Assembly: GCA_030615765.1 (NCBI GenBank)
Contig: JAUWYP010000001.1
Coordinates: 124,001 to 188,000, forward strand
Direction of reading: 5' to 3'
Length of the DNA: 64,000 nt
DNA from: Dehalococcoidia bacterium
GTDB taxonomy: Bacteria; Chloroflexota; Dehalococcoidia; SM23-28-2
Position 1 is the stretch's first letter; each line of letters starts with the position of its first letter. This document shows, in pieces, positions 43,857 to 52,003 of this stretch. The notes under the pieces are model-generated. The model saw only the letters and a program-made list of their open reading frames with translations. It ran no database searches and was not told where the DNA came from. Both the position numbers and the translations under genes were made by a program.

Positions 43857-44852
43857 CTAGCTGAAGTGGCGAGCGTGGCGAGCCAGCAACGCCTCTAGCG
43901 TGGGCAGGCCAGCCCGACAGCCCATGCTGGCGAGGCAAAAACCGGCGGCCACGTGGCCCAGGGAGGCGCAGCGGGGCAGAGGCTCCCCTGCCAGCAAACC
44001 CCAGAGGAAGCCGGCAGCGAAGGCGTCGCCGGCGCCGGTGGCATCGACGATAGGGCCCTCGTGGGTGGGCAGCGCCGGCAGCGCCCAGCGGCTGTCCCTG
44101 CTCAGCAACCAGCAGACGATGGGCAGATCCCTTCGTTCCTCTGCGACCGCCTCCATCTCCATCCAGGGCTGGCGCGCCGTCCCTCGCCCGAAGGTCACGA
44201 CCACCGTCTGGCAGCCCAGGTCGAGGAGGGCCTCAGCGGCGGTGGGAAGCTCCAGCCCCGTCAGCTCTCTGAGCTCACCAGCGTTGGCGAAGGTGATCGT
44301 GCAACGGCTGACCAGCTCCGTAAGGGCATCCAGCCCCCCATGAGCCAGCAGGGCATCAATAGACAGGGCCGTCGCAGCGGTCGGCGGCAGAGCCTCGACG
44401 GCGGGTCTCTGCACGGCGAGAGGGATGTCGCCCCCAAAGGAGGAGAAAAGGACGAGGCGAGCGCTAGCGAGGTAGGCCGTGTCCAGGTCCTCCGGCTCGA
44501 AGAGAGCGTTTGCCCCCGGGTCGGCGTACATGGCCCGATTGCCCTCTTCGTCGGCGAAGGCGAGCACCGAGCCGGTGGCGACCCCCGGCTTGCGCACGAT
44601 GTGGTCGGTGTCTACCTCCACGTCAACAAAGGAACGGACGACGATCTGGGCATCAGCGTCGTCGCCCACCGCGCCCAGAAAGCCACAGCGCAGGCCCAGC
44701 TTGGCCAGGGCATAGGTGGTGTTGGCCGAGCAGCCGCCGGCATCCACTGCTACCTCGTCGATCAGTTGGGCGCCATCGGTGACGACCTGAGGCACAGAGT
44801 AGATGCGGTCTATGTTCAGGCCACCAATGCCGATGACATCGAAAGCAGGCAT
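43857..44852 (-). CDS. PfkB-family sugar/nucleoside kinase
   Basis: A 331-residue ribokinase-like kinase. The N-terminal GIGGLNIDRI and VDAGGCSANTTYALAKLG carry the substrate-side glycines, and the C-terminal DATGAGDAFAAGF supplies the catalytic Asp and anion hole. The substrate cannot be read. It lies three bases after the HAD gene and is last in a run HAD - formyltransferase - PHP that reads as one operon. The start is ATG at 44852. Confidence 0.87.
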   Translation of the reverse strand: MPAFDVIGIGGLNIDRIYSVPQVVTDGAQLIDEVAVDAGGCSANTTYALAKLGLRCGFLGAVGDDADAQIVVRSFVDVEVDTDHIVRKPGVATGSVLAFADEEGNRAMYADPGANALFEPEDLDTAYLASARLVLFSSFGGDIPLAVQRPAVEALPPTAATALSIDALLAHGGLDALTELVSRCTITFANAGELRELTGLELPTAAEALLDLGCQTVVVTFGRGTARQPWMEMEAVAEERRDLPIVCWLLSRDSRWALPALPTHEGPIVDATGAGDAFAAGFLWGLLAGEPLPRCASLGHVAAGFCLASMGCRAGLPTLEALLARHARHFS

Positions 44853-44855
44853 GGT

Positions 44856-45854
44856 CTACCCCAACCCCGCCGCCTCCTGGCGGACCTGGCGACGGAGGCG
44901 AGCGTGCACCTCTAGCGCTTCGGCGATGTCGACGCCAGCCAGCCAGTGGTAGTGAGCACCAGGCGCCTCGGCGTCCTTGGCCGATCGTGACACGAAATCA
45001 CGGGCTCTCTCCAGACCGCCATCCTCCCAGGACCTTAGCAGAGGCTGGAGATCGGCGAGAGACATGGACGCCACCCCCACTGTCCCGCACTCCAGAGCGT
45101 ACTGGTTGCCGTTGAAGACGATAGCCAGACCACCGGCATCGCGAACAGTGGTGAGCATGGCGTTGTCGGTGATGCTGTCGCCCACCACCACCCAGCGGGA
45201 GGTCTCCAGTTGGGCAGACATGGCGAGCTTGGCCAGGGCCCCGACCTTCCGCTTCCCGCCGATGGGCTTGACCGATGCCACGGCGTTCCCGAGAGGCGTG
45301 CCGGGCAGCTGTTTCCAGTAGAAGCTGTCGAGAAGAGCCTGAAGGCGCGCGTCGTCCTCCTGCACGTCCTGCTGGCGCAGGGCCAGCTCGATGCGGGTTA
45401 CCATTCCGATATCGTCCGGGGTCAGCCGAGTGGCGACCTCTTCCAGAGGAAAGCTGGTGCAAGCCACTCGCTCCGCTGCCAGACCCAGGCGCTGGGCCAG
45501 ACGGCGGGCGTACTGCTCATAGGTGGTGGTGATGCAGAAGACCTGATAGCCCTCGCCCGCCAGCTGGGCGATGGTCTCTACCGCCCCCTTGACCAGGGGA
45601 GCCGATTCGGCCAGCCGCTCGATATGGAAAACGCTCAGGCGGTGGTAGAGGAGAAAGGGAACGATGAGTGCTAGTGTATCGCCGGGCTCGTAGTCGGGCC
45701 GCCCGGCCAGGGCCAGGATGTCGTCGTAGCGGCTGATGGCCCGAAACACCTCGTGGCCCCCAGGCGCCAGGCCCATGAGCTCGAAGGCAGCATCCTGGGA
45801 TGTAAGAGGCCCCTCCATATCGAAGGCGATGCAGCGAATCGATTCTTGAGTCAT
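44856..45854 (-). CDS. HAD-superfamily hydrolase with DxE nucleophile motif
   Basis: A 332-residue HAD protein. Motif I reads FDMEGPLTSQD: the nucleophile Asp is present, but the second position is Glu rather than the usual Asp. Motif III/IV reads VVGDSITDNAM. The cap region is helical. Similar DxEGP HAD proteins are known to me mainly from archaea. The substrate is unknown. The start at 45854 overlaps the formyltransferase stop (ATGA). The reading frame stays open far upstream inside that gene, but it is antisense-free shadow sequence without family features. Confidence 0.78.
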   Translation of the reverse strand: MTQESIRCIAFDMEGPLTSQDAAFELMGLAPGGHEVFRAISRYDDILALAGRPDYEPGDTLALIVPFLLYHRLSVFHIERLAESAPLVKGAVETIAQLAGEGYQVFCITTTYEQYARRLAQRLGLAAERVACTSFPLEEVATRLTPDDIGMVTRIELALRQQDVQEDDARLQALLDSFYWKQLPGTPLGNAVASVKPIGGKRKVGALAKLAMSAQLETSRWVVVGDSITDNAMLTTVRDAGGLAIVFNGNQYALECGTVGVASMSLADLQPLLRSWEDGGLERARDFVSRSAKDAEAPGAHYHWLAGVDIAEALEVHARLRRQVRQEAAGLG

Positions 45855-46669
45855 GCTGAGCCTCCCAGACGATCGATCTCCTGCGTCAGGTCGTATGCGT
45901 CGATGGGGTGGCTGCCAGCGTCCACCACGCGCCCGCCTTCGATGCGCACCTTCCCATCGGCGAAGGCCCGCAGGGTGGCCACCACCAGGGGAAGCTCGCG
46001 CATCACCCCCTGACGACGAATCTCCCGGAACAAGCGATTGTCCTCGCCTTCGCTGGCTCGCACCCCGGCCAGGCTCCTCTCCTCCACCTCCGCCCACAGC
46101 CCATCGAAGGCGAGCCCACGGATGCTATAGGTGCAGTAAGTGACGGGCGGGCCCTGGTCCAGTTCCTTGGTGGCCAGGTGCATCATCACCCCCGCTGTCG
46201 ATGCGCCCTGCTCCATGAGCTGCCAGATGACGTCCTGCCAGGTGCCAGCGGGCCCGCCCGGCGGCGCCGGGTGGAGGTTGAGAAGATTGTAGCGCTGGCA
46301 GGCCTCCTCGGTGACGATAAGCATATAGCCAGCCAGGACGCCCAAGTCGAAGGGATGCGCCTCCAGCAACTCCATCATCGCTCGGTCGTAGTCCGCCCGC
46401 CAGGCGGGCAGCGGCTCGCCGGCCCGAGCGAGCGGTTCGCCTCGCTCCTGGCGAAAGCGTTTGGATGACAGGCAGACCAGGGGTATGGCGTAGCTTTCCA
46501 CCAGGTCGAAGAAGCGGTCGCTGGCCGGATTCTCGCCCCGCTCGCGATTGCTGAAGACGAAGACGATGCGGGCCTTCAGCTCGCCCGCCTCGATGGCCTG
46601 CCAGGCTGCCTCCAGGAGCTGACAGGCGGCCTCGTCGCGTCCAGTGGAGAACCAGCCGATATGTAGCAT
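45851..46669 (-). CDS. Formyltransferase-fold protein (PurN/Fmt-like)
   Basis: A 272-residue protein with the formyltransferase N-terminal fold: IGWFSTGRDEAAC, VFVFSNRERGE, VLAGYMLIV and the catalytic-type NLHPAPPGGPAGTWQD, in which Asn-x-His-Pro and Asp match the formyl transfer site. It is longer and more diverged than PurN. It could transfer a formyl group from formyltetrahydrofolate to an unknown amine. The operon with a HAD phosphatase and PfkB kinase suggests a small dedicated pathway rather than purine synthesis. Confidence 0.75.
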   Translation of the reverse strand: MLHIGWFSTGRDEAACQLLEAAWQAIEAGELKARIVFVFSNRERGENPASDRFFDLVESYAIPLVCLSSKRFRQERGEPLARAGEPLPAWRADYDRAMMELLEAHPFDLGVLAGYMLIVTEEACQRYNLLNLHPAPPGGPAGTWQDVIWQLMEQGASTAGVMMHLATKELDQGPPVTYCTYSIRGLAFDGLWAEVEERSLAGVRASEGEDNRLFREIRRQGVMRELPLVVATLRAFADGKVRIEGGRVVDAGSHPIDAYDLTQEIDRLGGSA

Positions 46670-46679
46670 GAACGTCTCT

Positions 46680-47360
46680 CTACCCTGCTGGCCGCCAGCC
46701 CAGGCGGCGTCGCAGCCAGGCCCAGCGACTCCAAAGGTGCACTAGCGGGCTGGACAATCGCCCGACGATGCGTCCTTCTCTGAGGGCCTGGAGGAACTCG
46801 CGCGGCCCCTCGAAGTCGGGCATCTCCACGCAGGCCCGACCCAGCTCTCGCGCCGAGTGAGCATCGCTGCCCGCCGACATTGCCAGGCCGTGCTCCTGCG
46901 CGAAGCGGGCCGCGTGCTCGTTGTCCCGCCGCCGGGTGGTGCGCGCGTTTAGGGCCTCGATGATGTCCACCTGGGGCAGGATGCGCATGAGGGCTGCTTC
47001 GGCCAGGCGCGTGCCGCGCAATCGGTCGAACGGGTGCGGTATGCAGACTAACCCGCCCTGCTCCTTGATGCGCCGCACGGTCTCCTCTGGGCTGAGGCCA
47101 GCCGGCATCTCCTCCTGAAGGAAGAGACCAATGATCTCGCCCTCCGAGCTCTCGACCTCCTCGCCGATGATCACCTTGAAGGAGGCCAGCTTCTCGACGG
47201 CCAGGGCACCACCAATAGCGTTGTGATCGGTGACGGCCGCGCAGTTGATCCTGCGGTTGACACAGGCCTGCACGTATTTCTCAGGCGATGTGAGGGAGTC
47301 GGGCGAAAAGTAGGTGTGCGTGTGGAGGTCAGCCTTCAGCAAGGGGCTCGTCCTCCTCAT
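46680..47360 (-). CDS. PHP-domain phosphoesterase
   Basis: A 226-residue PHP protein: LHTHTYFSPD, AVTDHNAIGG, CIPHPFDRL and SAGSDAHSARELG supply the metal ligands of a trinuclear site. It probably hydrolyses a phosphate ester (nucleotide or histidinol-phosphate type), substrate unknown. Two starts compete: ATG at 47360, which overlaps xseB by 32 bp and has no room for a ribosome site, and TTG at 47342 with AGGAGG nine bases upstream. I list the longer frame. It precedes the formyltransferase by 10 bp. Confidence 0.85.
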   Translation of the reverse strand: MRRTSPLLKADLHTHTYFSPDSLTSPEKYVQACVNRRINCAAVTDHNAIGGALAVEKLASFKVIIGEEVESSEGEIIGLFLQEEMPAGLSPEETVRRIKEQGGLVCIPHPFDRLRGTRLAEAALMRILPQVDIIEALNARTTRRRDNEHAARFAQEHGLAMSAGSDAHSARELGRACVEMPDFEGPREFLQALREGRIVGRLSSPLVHLWSRWAWLRRRLGWRPAG

Positions 47361-47619
47361 CCTCGGGGGCGTAGGTGGTCTCCTCCTCGTGGAGCCCCTT
47401 GGATGCTTCCTCGCGGTAGGTGGCGAACGCTTCCTGCAGCCGAGTGATGCGCAGCTCCGCCTGGTCGAGGAGCTCCTGACAACCCTGGGCCAGGCGCATC
47501 CCCTCCTCGTAGAGGGCCAGTGCCTCTTCCAGAGGCAGACCGCCCTCCTCCAGCCTGGCCACCGTCTCTTCCAGGCGGCGGAAGACCTCCTCGAAACCTT
47601 CGCCGGCCTCAGAAGCCAT
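47329..47619 (-). CDS. xseB: Exodeoxyribonuclease VII small subunit XseB
   Basis: A 96-residue XseB. The core FEEVFRRLEETVARLEEGGL and PLEEALALYEEGMRLAQGCQ are diagnostic. An acidic C-terminal tail extends the family core. The ATG at 47619 overlaps the end of xseA by 11 bp. It forms ExoVII with XseA and degrades single-stranded DNA. Confidence 0.92.
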   Translation of the reverse strand: MASEAGEGFEEVFRRLEETVARLEEGGLPLEEALALYEEGMRLAQGCQELLDQAELRITRLQEAFATYREEASKGLHEEETTYAPEDEEDEPLAEG

Positions 47620-48802
47620 ACTGCCTCGACACATCCGCCGGGAAGCTGCCATCGGCCACCTGCACGTCCAGGCGCTCGCGGCCCTTAACCTGGCTCACGC
47701 TGCGCACGACCTGCCCATCAGCCCGCCGCTGCACGAGGGCATAGCCGCGGGCCAGCGTGCCCTTGGGTTCCAGGGAGCGAAGCTGCAGAGCATAGGCCCT
47801 CAGGCGCTCGCGGCGGCCGTTCAGGCTCTGGGCCATCGCTGATTGAGCGCTGCCCAGCAGGAGAGCCAGTCGCTGCCTCTCCTGCTCCACGTTGGGGACG
47901 CTGCGACGCAAGCGGAGCAGGAGCTGCTCCGCTCCGGCTCGATGACGGGTCACCTGGCCGGCCATCCACCCCTCCATCGTGACTATGGAGCCTCTGATCT
48001 GGCGCGAGACCTCCCTTCGGTCGGGCACTACCAGTTCGGCTGCTGCCGACGGGGTAGGAGCGCGCAGGTCGGCCACGTAGTCGGCGATGGTGTAGTCGGT
48101 CTCGTGGCCCACCGCCGATACTATCGGTATGCGGCTGGCATAGATGGCCCGCGCCACCATTTCCTCGTTGAAGGGCCAGAGCTCCTCCAGTGAGCCGCCG
48201 CCGCGGGCGACAATGATCACGTCGATATCTGATTCAGCGTTGAGCCTGGACAGCGCCTCCACGATGGCCGGCGCCGCCTCGTCTCCCTGCACGGGGGTGG
48301 GAGCGAGGACGATCTCGGTCAGCGGCCAGCGGCGTCCGACAATGTTGCAAATGTCGTGGAAGACGGCGCCAGTGGGGGAGGTGACCACGCCGATGCGCCG
48401 CGGGAAGGAGGGGATGGGCCGCTTGCGCGAGGGCTCGAACAGCCCCTCCTCCTCGAGCTGAGCCTTCAGCCGCTCAAGCTGGGCCTGCCAGATGCCCACA
48501 CCCGCCGGCTGGACGAAATCGACGTTCAGTTGCAGCTCGCCCCGCCGCTCGAAGAAGGAGATGCGGCCGTGGGCGGTCACCTGCGTGCCATCCTCAAGGA
48601 GTGTGCCGGCGTGCTGGCGGCGAAACATCACGCAGCGAAGCTGGGCCGACTCGTCCTTGAGGGTGAAGTACGTATGGCCGGCCGCCGAGCGGGTGAGGTT
48701 GGAGACCTCCCCATCCACCCAGAGGTCGGCCAGATGGGTGTCGGTCTCCAGGAGCTCACGGACGTAGGTGGCGACCTGGGCCACCGAATAGATCTCCCTC
48801 AT
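47609..48802 (-). CDS. xseA: Exodeoxyribonuclease VII large subunit XseA
   Basis: A 397-residue XseA. The N-terminal OB fold has LWVDGEVSNLTRSAAGHTYF. The catalytic domain has GVVTSPTGAVFHDICNI, IIVARGGGSLEELWPFNEE and SAVGHETDYTIADYVADLRA. It cuts single-stranded DNA from both ends. It lies between efp (4-bp overlap upstream) and xseB (11-bp overlap downstream). Confidence 0.96.
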   Translation of the reverse strand: MREIYSVAQVATYVRELLETDTHLADLWVDGEVSNLTRSAAGHTYFTLKDESAQLRCVMFRRQHAGTLLEDGTQVTAHGRISFFERRGELQLNVDFVQPAGVGIWQAQLERLKAQLEEEGLFEPSRKRPIPSFPRRIGVVTSPTGAVFHDICNIVGRRWPLTEIVLAPTPVQGDEAAPAIVEALSRLNAESDIDVIIVARGGGSLEELWPFNEEMVARAIYASRIPIVSAVGHETDYTIADYVADLRAPTPSAAAELVVPDRREVSRQIRGSIVTMEGWMAGQVTRHRAGAEQLLLRLRRSVPNVEQERQRLALLLGSAQSAMAQSLNGRRERLRAYALQLRSLEPKGTLARGYALVQRRADGQVVRSVSQVKGRERLDVQVADGSFPADVSRQYGF

Positions 48803-49365
48803 CGACCGCTGGCCCTCTCCAGATACTCGCCGCTGCGGGTGTCGACCTTCACCACGTCGCCGGTGTTGATGAACAGGGGCACCTGCACGGTCAGGCCCGT
48901 CTCCAGGCGGGCGGGCTTATTGCCGCCCTGAGCGGTGTCGCCGCGGACCCAGGGGTCCGTCTGGGCCACCTTCAGCTCGACCGCTGCCGGCAACTCGATA
49001 CCGATGGCCTGCTCACCGTGGGTGAGGAGCTGGCAGGTAGTATTTTCGCTGAGATATTGAAGGGCATCGCCTAGCTGCTCTGTGTTGAGAGCGATCTGGT
49101 CGTAGGTCTCGGTGTTCATGAAGTAGTGGAGGTCGCCGTCGGCGTAGAGGTACTGAGCTGGCTGGCGCTCCACGCGCGCCCGCGAGAACTTGGTGCCTGC
49201 CTGAACCGTCCGCTCGATGATGTGGCCGGCGCGGATGTCCTTGAGCTTCATGCGCACCTGGGCAGAGCCTCGTCCCATCTTGATATGCTGAAAGTCCAGC
49301 ACCTGATAGAGCACGCCGTCTATCTCGATGGTTACCCCTTTGCGCAGGTCACCGGCGTCGATCAT
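48799..49365 (-). CDS. efp: Elongation factor P
   Basis: A 188-residue EF-P with three OB-like domains; the signature near the C-terminus reads VQVPLFINTGDVVKVDTRSGEYLERA. It relieves ribosome stalling at polyproline. The tip loop reads KMGRGSAQ with Arg32 where most bacteria carry Lys; Arg at this position is known from EF-Ps rhamnosylated by EarP. Poly-Pro proteins encoded here (23410, 39886) would depend on it. It overlaps xseA by 4 bp and is first in efp-xseA-xseB. Confidence 0.95.
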   Translation of the reverse strand: MIDAGDLRKGVTIEIDGVLYQVLDFQHIKMGRGSAQVRMKLKDIRAGHIIERTVQAGTKFSRARVERQPAQYLYADGDLHYFMNTETYDQIALNTEQLGDALQYLSENTTCQLLTHGEQAIGIELPAAVELKVAQTDPWVRGDTAQGGNKPARLETGLTVQVPLFINTGDVVKVDTRSGEYLERASGR

Positions 49366-49393
49366 CGTTGCCTCACCCCACTTCTATCCGGGT

Positions 49394-49411
49394 CTGCCTA
49401 CCGGAAGGCAG
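49394..49411. repeat. CTGCCT-accgga-AGGCAG inverted repeat
   Basis: A perfect 6-bp stem with a 6-base loop between efp and the prenyltransferase gene. It shares the core with the repeats at 41682 and 61167. Confidence 0.5.
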
Positions 49412-49424
49412 GCGGTCGCACACG

Positions 49425-50372
49425 TCATACCAACTCGCTTCCTAGAATACCAAGGGCCATCAACCCCCCGAAGACGACGATGAGATTGGCCGTCTGCTGA
49501 GGCAGGAAAGCCAGGGCCTGCCGCAGTTCCTCGTCGGCGACGTTCAACTGGCGGATCATCCTCAGGGGCAACACGATTGTAGGAAGGGCAAGCAACACCC
49601 AGGGAGTAACGGCCGCCCCGAAGGCTATCACGAAGGCGTAGGGAGTCAGCACCAGGAAGTAGTAGGCGTACCTCGAGCCGCGCTTGCCCAGGATCTGGGC
49701 TAAGGTCATGGCGCCAGCTGTGCGGTCGGCCTCGGCATCGCGGTAGTTGTTGGCATGGAGGATGGCAACGATGAGCAGCCCCAGGGGCAGGGAGAAGAGC
49801 AGGGGCAAGAGGTCCAGCTTCTCCGTCTGCACGAAGTAGGAACCCAACACCAGCAACGGGCCGAAGGCGATGAATATGCCCAGGTCCCCCAGCGCTCGAT
49901 ACTTGTAGCCCAGGGGGTCGGCTGTGTAGAAGAGGCCCAGGAATAGGCCGGCGGCGCCCAGGGCCAGGAGCTCCCAGCCGCTCTGGGAAGCCAGATAGCC
50001 ACCGATCGCCGAGCCAGCCAGGAAGAAGCACGCGGTCAGCAGGAGGACGTCTCTGGGCCGAAGCATCCTGTCCACCAGCGTCCGGTCATCGGCGTGGGCA
50101 ACGGTATCGGCGCCCCGCCGGAAGTCGAAGTAGGTGTTGGTAACGTTAGCGCCGATGTGGAAGAAAAGGCCGCCCACCAGGGTGAGCAGGAAGAGCGGCC
50201 AGTCCCAGAAGTCGGCTCGATAGGCCAGGGCACCCCCCACCAGCATGGGCACGATGGACGCCGGGAAGGACCACGGGCGCAGGGCCAGGAGCCAGGCCTT
50301 GGGGCCGCGAGGCACTGCCGCCTGCTCGCCGGGGCTGGCGGCGCGGTTGTCAGCGTCAAGGGAGTTTGTCAC
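49425..50372 (-). CDS. menA: UbiA-family prenyltransferase, MenA-like
   Basis: A 315-residue membrane prenyltransferase with eight or nine helices. The first Asp motif region is NVTNTYFDFRRGADT, the second NNYRDAEADRTAG, matching 1,4-dihydroxy-2-naphthoate polyprenyltransferase. This suggests menaquinone synthesis and respiration. I chose GTG at 50372 with GGGAGGAGG about nine bases upstream; an upstream ATG at 50414 adds unconserved residues. Other aromatic acceptors cannot be excluded without the rest of the pathway. Confidence 0.85.
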   Translation of the reverse strand: MTNSLDADNRAASPGEQAAVPRGPKAWLLALRPWSFPASIVPMLVGGALAYRADFWDWPLFLLTLVGGLFFHIGANVTNTYFDFRRGADTVAHADDRTLVDRMLRPRDVLLLTACFFLAGSAIGGYLASQSGWELLALGAAGLFLGLFYTADPLGYKYRALGDLGIFIAFGPLLVLGSYFVQTEKLDLLPLLFSLPLGLLIVAILHANNYRDAEADRTAGAMTLAQILGKRGSRYAYYFLVLTPYAFVIAFGAAVTPWVLLALPTIVLPLRMIRQLNVADEELRQALAFLPQQTANLIVVFGGLMALGILGSELV

Positions 50373-50424
50373 CGTAGCAAACCCTCCTCCCGAACGGCGA
50401 TGGCACCGATGCAAAACATCGGCC

Positions 50425-51564
50425 TCAGTTCCCGCTCTCCTGCGCGCCGGCAGCGACGCCCAGTTTGGGCGCCTTGGTCAGCACCCGCGGACGGCCGTCC
50501 TCCAGCACCACCATATCCTCAATGCGGACGCCACCCCAGCCGCGGATGTAGATGCCCGGCTCGATGGTGAACACCATCCCGTCGGCCAGCACATCCTTGG
50601 AGGCGCGGGCCAGGCGGGGCGTCTCGTGGATCTGCAGGCCGACGCCGTGGCCGAGGCCGTGGCCGAAATTCTCGCCGTAGCCTGTCTCGGCGATCACGTT
50701 GTGGGCCAGCAGATGGGCCTGCTCTCCGGTCATCTCTTTGCGGATCAGTGCCTCCGCCGTCAATTGGACCGTCAGAACTATATCGTAAATCTTGTCGAAC
50801 TGCTCGCCCGGCTGGCCGAGGAAGAGGGTGCGGCTGAGGTCAGAGCAGTAGCCACCGAGACTCACCCCCATGTCGATGATGATCGGCTGTCCTTCCTGTA
50901 TCCTCTCGTCACGAGGGTAGGCGTGGGGCATGGCCCCCCAGGGACCGGCGGCCACAATGACCTCGAACGAGACGCCCTCGCCGCCATGCTCGCGGATATA
51001 CTTCTCGATCTCCCAGGCTGCCTCCGCCTCCGTCCAGCCGGGCTCGATGCGCTGCGCGATGGCCGCGAAGGCCTCATCGCCCAGGTCGACGGCCCGCTGG
51101 ACGGCCGCCAGTTCGTTGGCGTCCTTGATCGCCCGAAGCTGCTCCACGAGGGCCGGCGCCGCCAGCAACTTCGGCCGCTCAGGGGCGGGCATATCCTTCA
51201 CAGCTTTGGTGATCGTCTGATAGGTGGCGACGGTGATATCGCCCGCCTGGAAGCCCAGCCTCTTGCCCGCCAGTCCTGCCTCGCCCACCAGCGAGGCGAA
51301 CCACTCGGGCAGGGGGCCGCTGGCCGGGAAAAGCGTGAAGCCGGGGGCCTCGCGCTGGGCCTGCTCGTTGTAGCGGAAGTCCACCGCGATGAAGGCCGCC
51401 TCCTGGGTGATCAGCAGATAGCCCACAGAGCCAGTGAAGCCGGACAGATAGCGGCGGTTGGCCCCGACGTTTCCGAAGATGTCCTCGACAGGGCTGCTGA
51501 CCAGAAGGCCGTCCAGCTCCGCCTCCGCCATCTTCTGGCGAAGCCTGTCCAGTCGGCTACTCAC
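50425..51564 (-). CDS. pepP: M24-family Xaa-Pro aminopeptidase
   Basis: A 379-residue metallopeptidase with an N-terminal creatinase-like domain (DGLLVSSPVEDIFGNVGAN). The catalytic pita-bread domain has the metal ligands in IIDMGVSLGGYCSDLSRT, NFGHGLGHGVGLQIHETP, FTIEPGIYI and GVRIEDMVV. It cleaves N-terminal residues before proline. The start is GTG at 51564, behind GAGGAGGG and overlapping the aroQ stop by a few bases. efp-independent peptide turnover is its usual role. Confidence 0.93.
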   Translation of the reverse strand: MSSRLDRLRQKMAEAELDGLLVSSPVEDIFGNVGANRRYLSGFTGSVGYLLITQEAAFIAVDFRYNEQAQREAPGFTLFPASGPLPEWFASLVGEAGLAGKRLGFQAGDITVATYQTITKAVKDMPAPERPKLLAAPALVEQLRAIKDANELAAVQRAVDLGDEAFAAIAQRIEPGWTEAEAAWEIEKYIREHGGEGVSFEVIVAAGPWGAMPHAYPRDERIQEGQPIIIDMGVSLGGYCSDLSRTLFLGQPGEQFDKIYDIVLTVQLTAEALIRKEMTGEQAHLLAHNVIAETGYGENFGHGLGHGVGLQIHETPRLARASKDVLADGMVFTIEPGIYIRGWGGVRIEDMVVLEDGRPRVLTKAPKLGVAAGAQESGN

Positions 51565-52003
51565 GGCCCTCCTCTTTCACCAGGGCCGCCAGCGCATCGA
51601 GGGCGCGCAAGTAGCCCTCCCACCCCTGGCCGGAGATCTGTCCCGCGGCGATGTCGGCCATGACCGAGTGGCGGCGGAAGGGCTCGCGGGCATGGATGTC
51701 GGACAGATGCACCTCGATGAAGGGCAGGCCGCAGTCCTCCAGGGCATCCCGCAGCGCCAGGCTGTAGTGGGTGAGGGCGCCGGGGTTGATTATGATGCCT
51801 TGCGCCTCCTCGGCCTCCGCCTGGATGAAGTCGATGAGGGCACCCTCGTGGTTGGACTGGAAGGACCGGACCTCTACCCGTCGCTCGGCTGCCCGCTCGG
51901 CGACCCGCGCCTCGATCTCCTTCAGGGTGAGGGTGCCGTAGATGTGCGGCTGGCGCTTGCCCAGGGTGTTCAGGTTAGGCCCGTTGATAAGGAGAAACCT
52001 CAT
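51557..52003 (-). CDS. aroQ: Type II 3-dehydroquinate dehydratase AroQ
   Basis: A 148-residue type II dehydroquinase. INGPNLNTLGKR and the active-site Tyr22 in HIYG are followed by FQSNHEGALIDFI, INPGALTHYSLAL and VHLSDIHAREPFRRHS. It dehydrates 3-dehydroquinate in the shikimate pathway. The ATG at 52003 overlaps the recombinase stop by 4 bp; the open frame upstream to 52036 is not family-like. Confidence 0.95.
   Translation of the reverse strand: MRFLLINGPNLNTLGKRQPHIYGTLTLKEIEARVAERAAERRVEVRSFQSNHEGALIDFIQAEAEEAQGIIINPGALTHYSLALRDALEDCGLPFIEVHLSDIHAREPFRRHSVMADIAAGQISGQGWEGYLRALDALAALVKEEGRE

Noticed and set aside
45855-46097. N-terminal extension of the HAD protein
   Set aside because: It lies inside the formyltransferase gene in another frame and is low-complexity; the ATGA overlap at 45851-45854 gives a better start.
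49401-49412. CCGGAAGG as part of an SRP RNA
   Set aside because: Only the tetraloop-like string is present; the paired flanks of SRP RNA are missing, and the string is the loop of a small inverted repeat.
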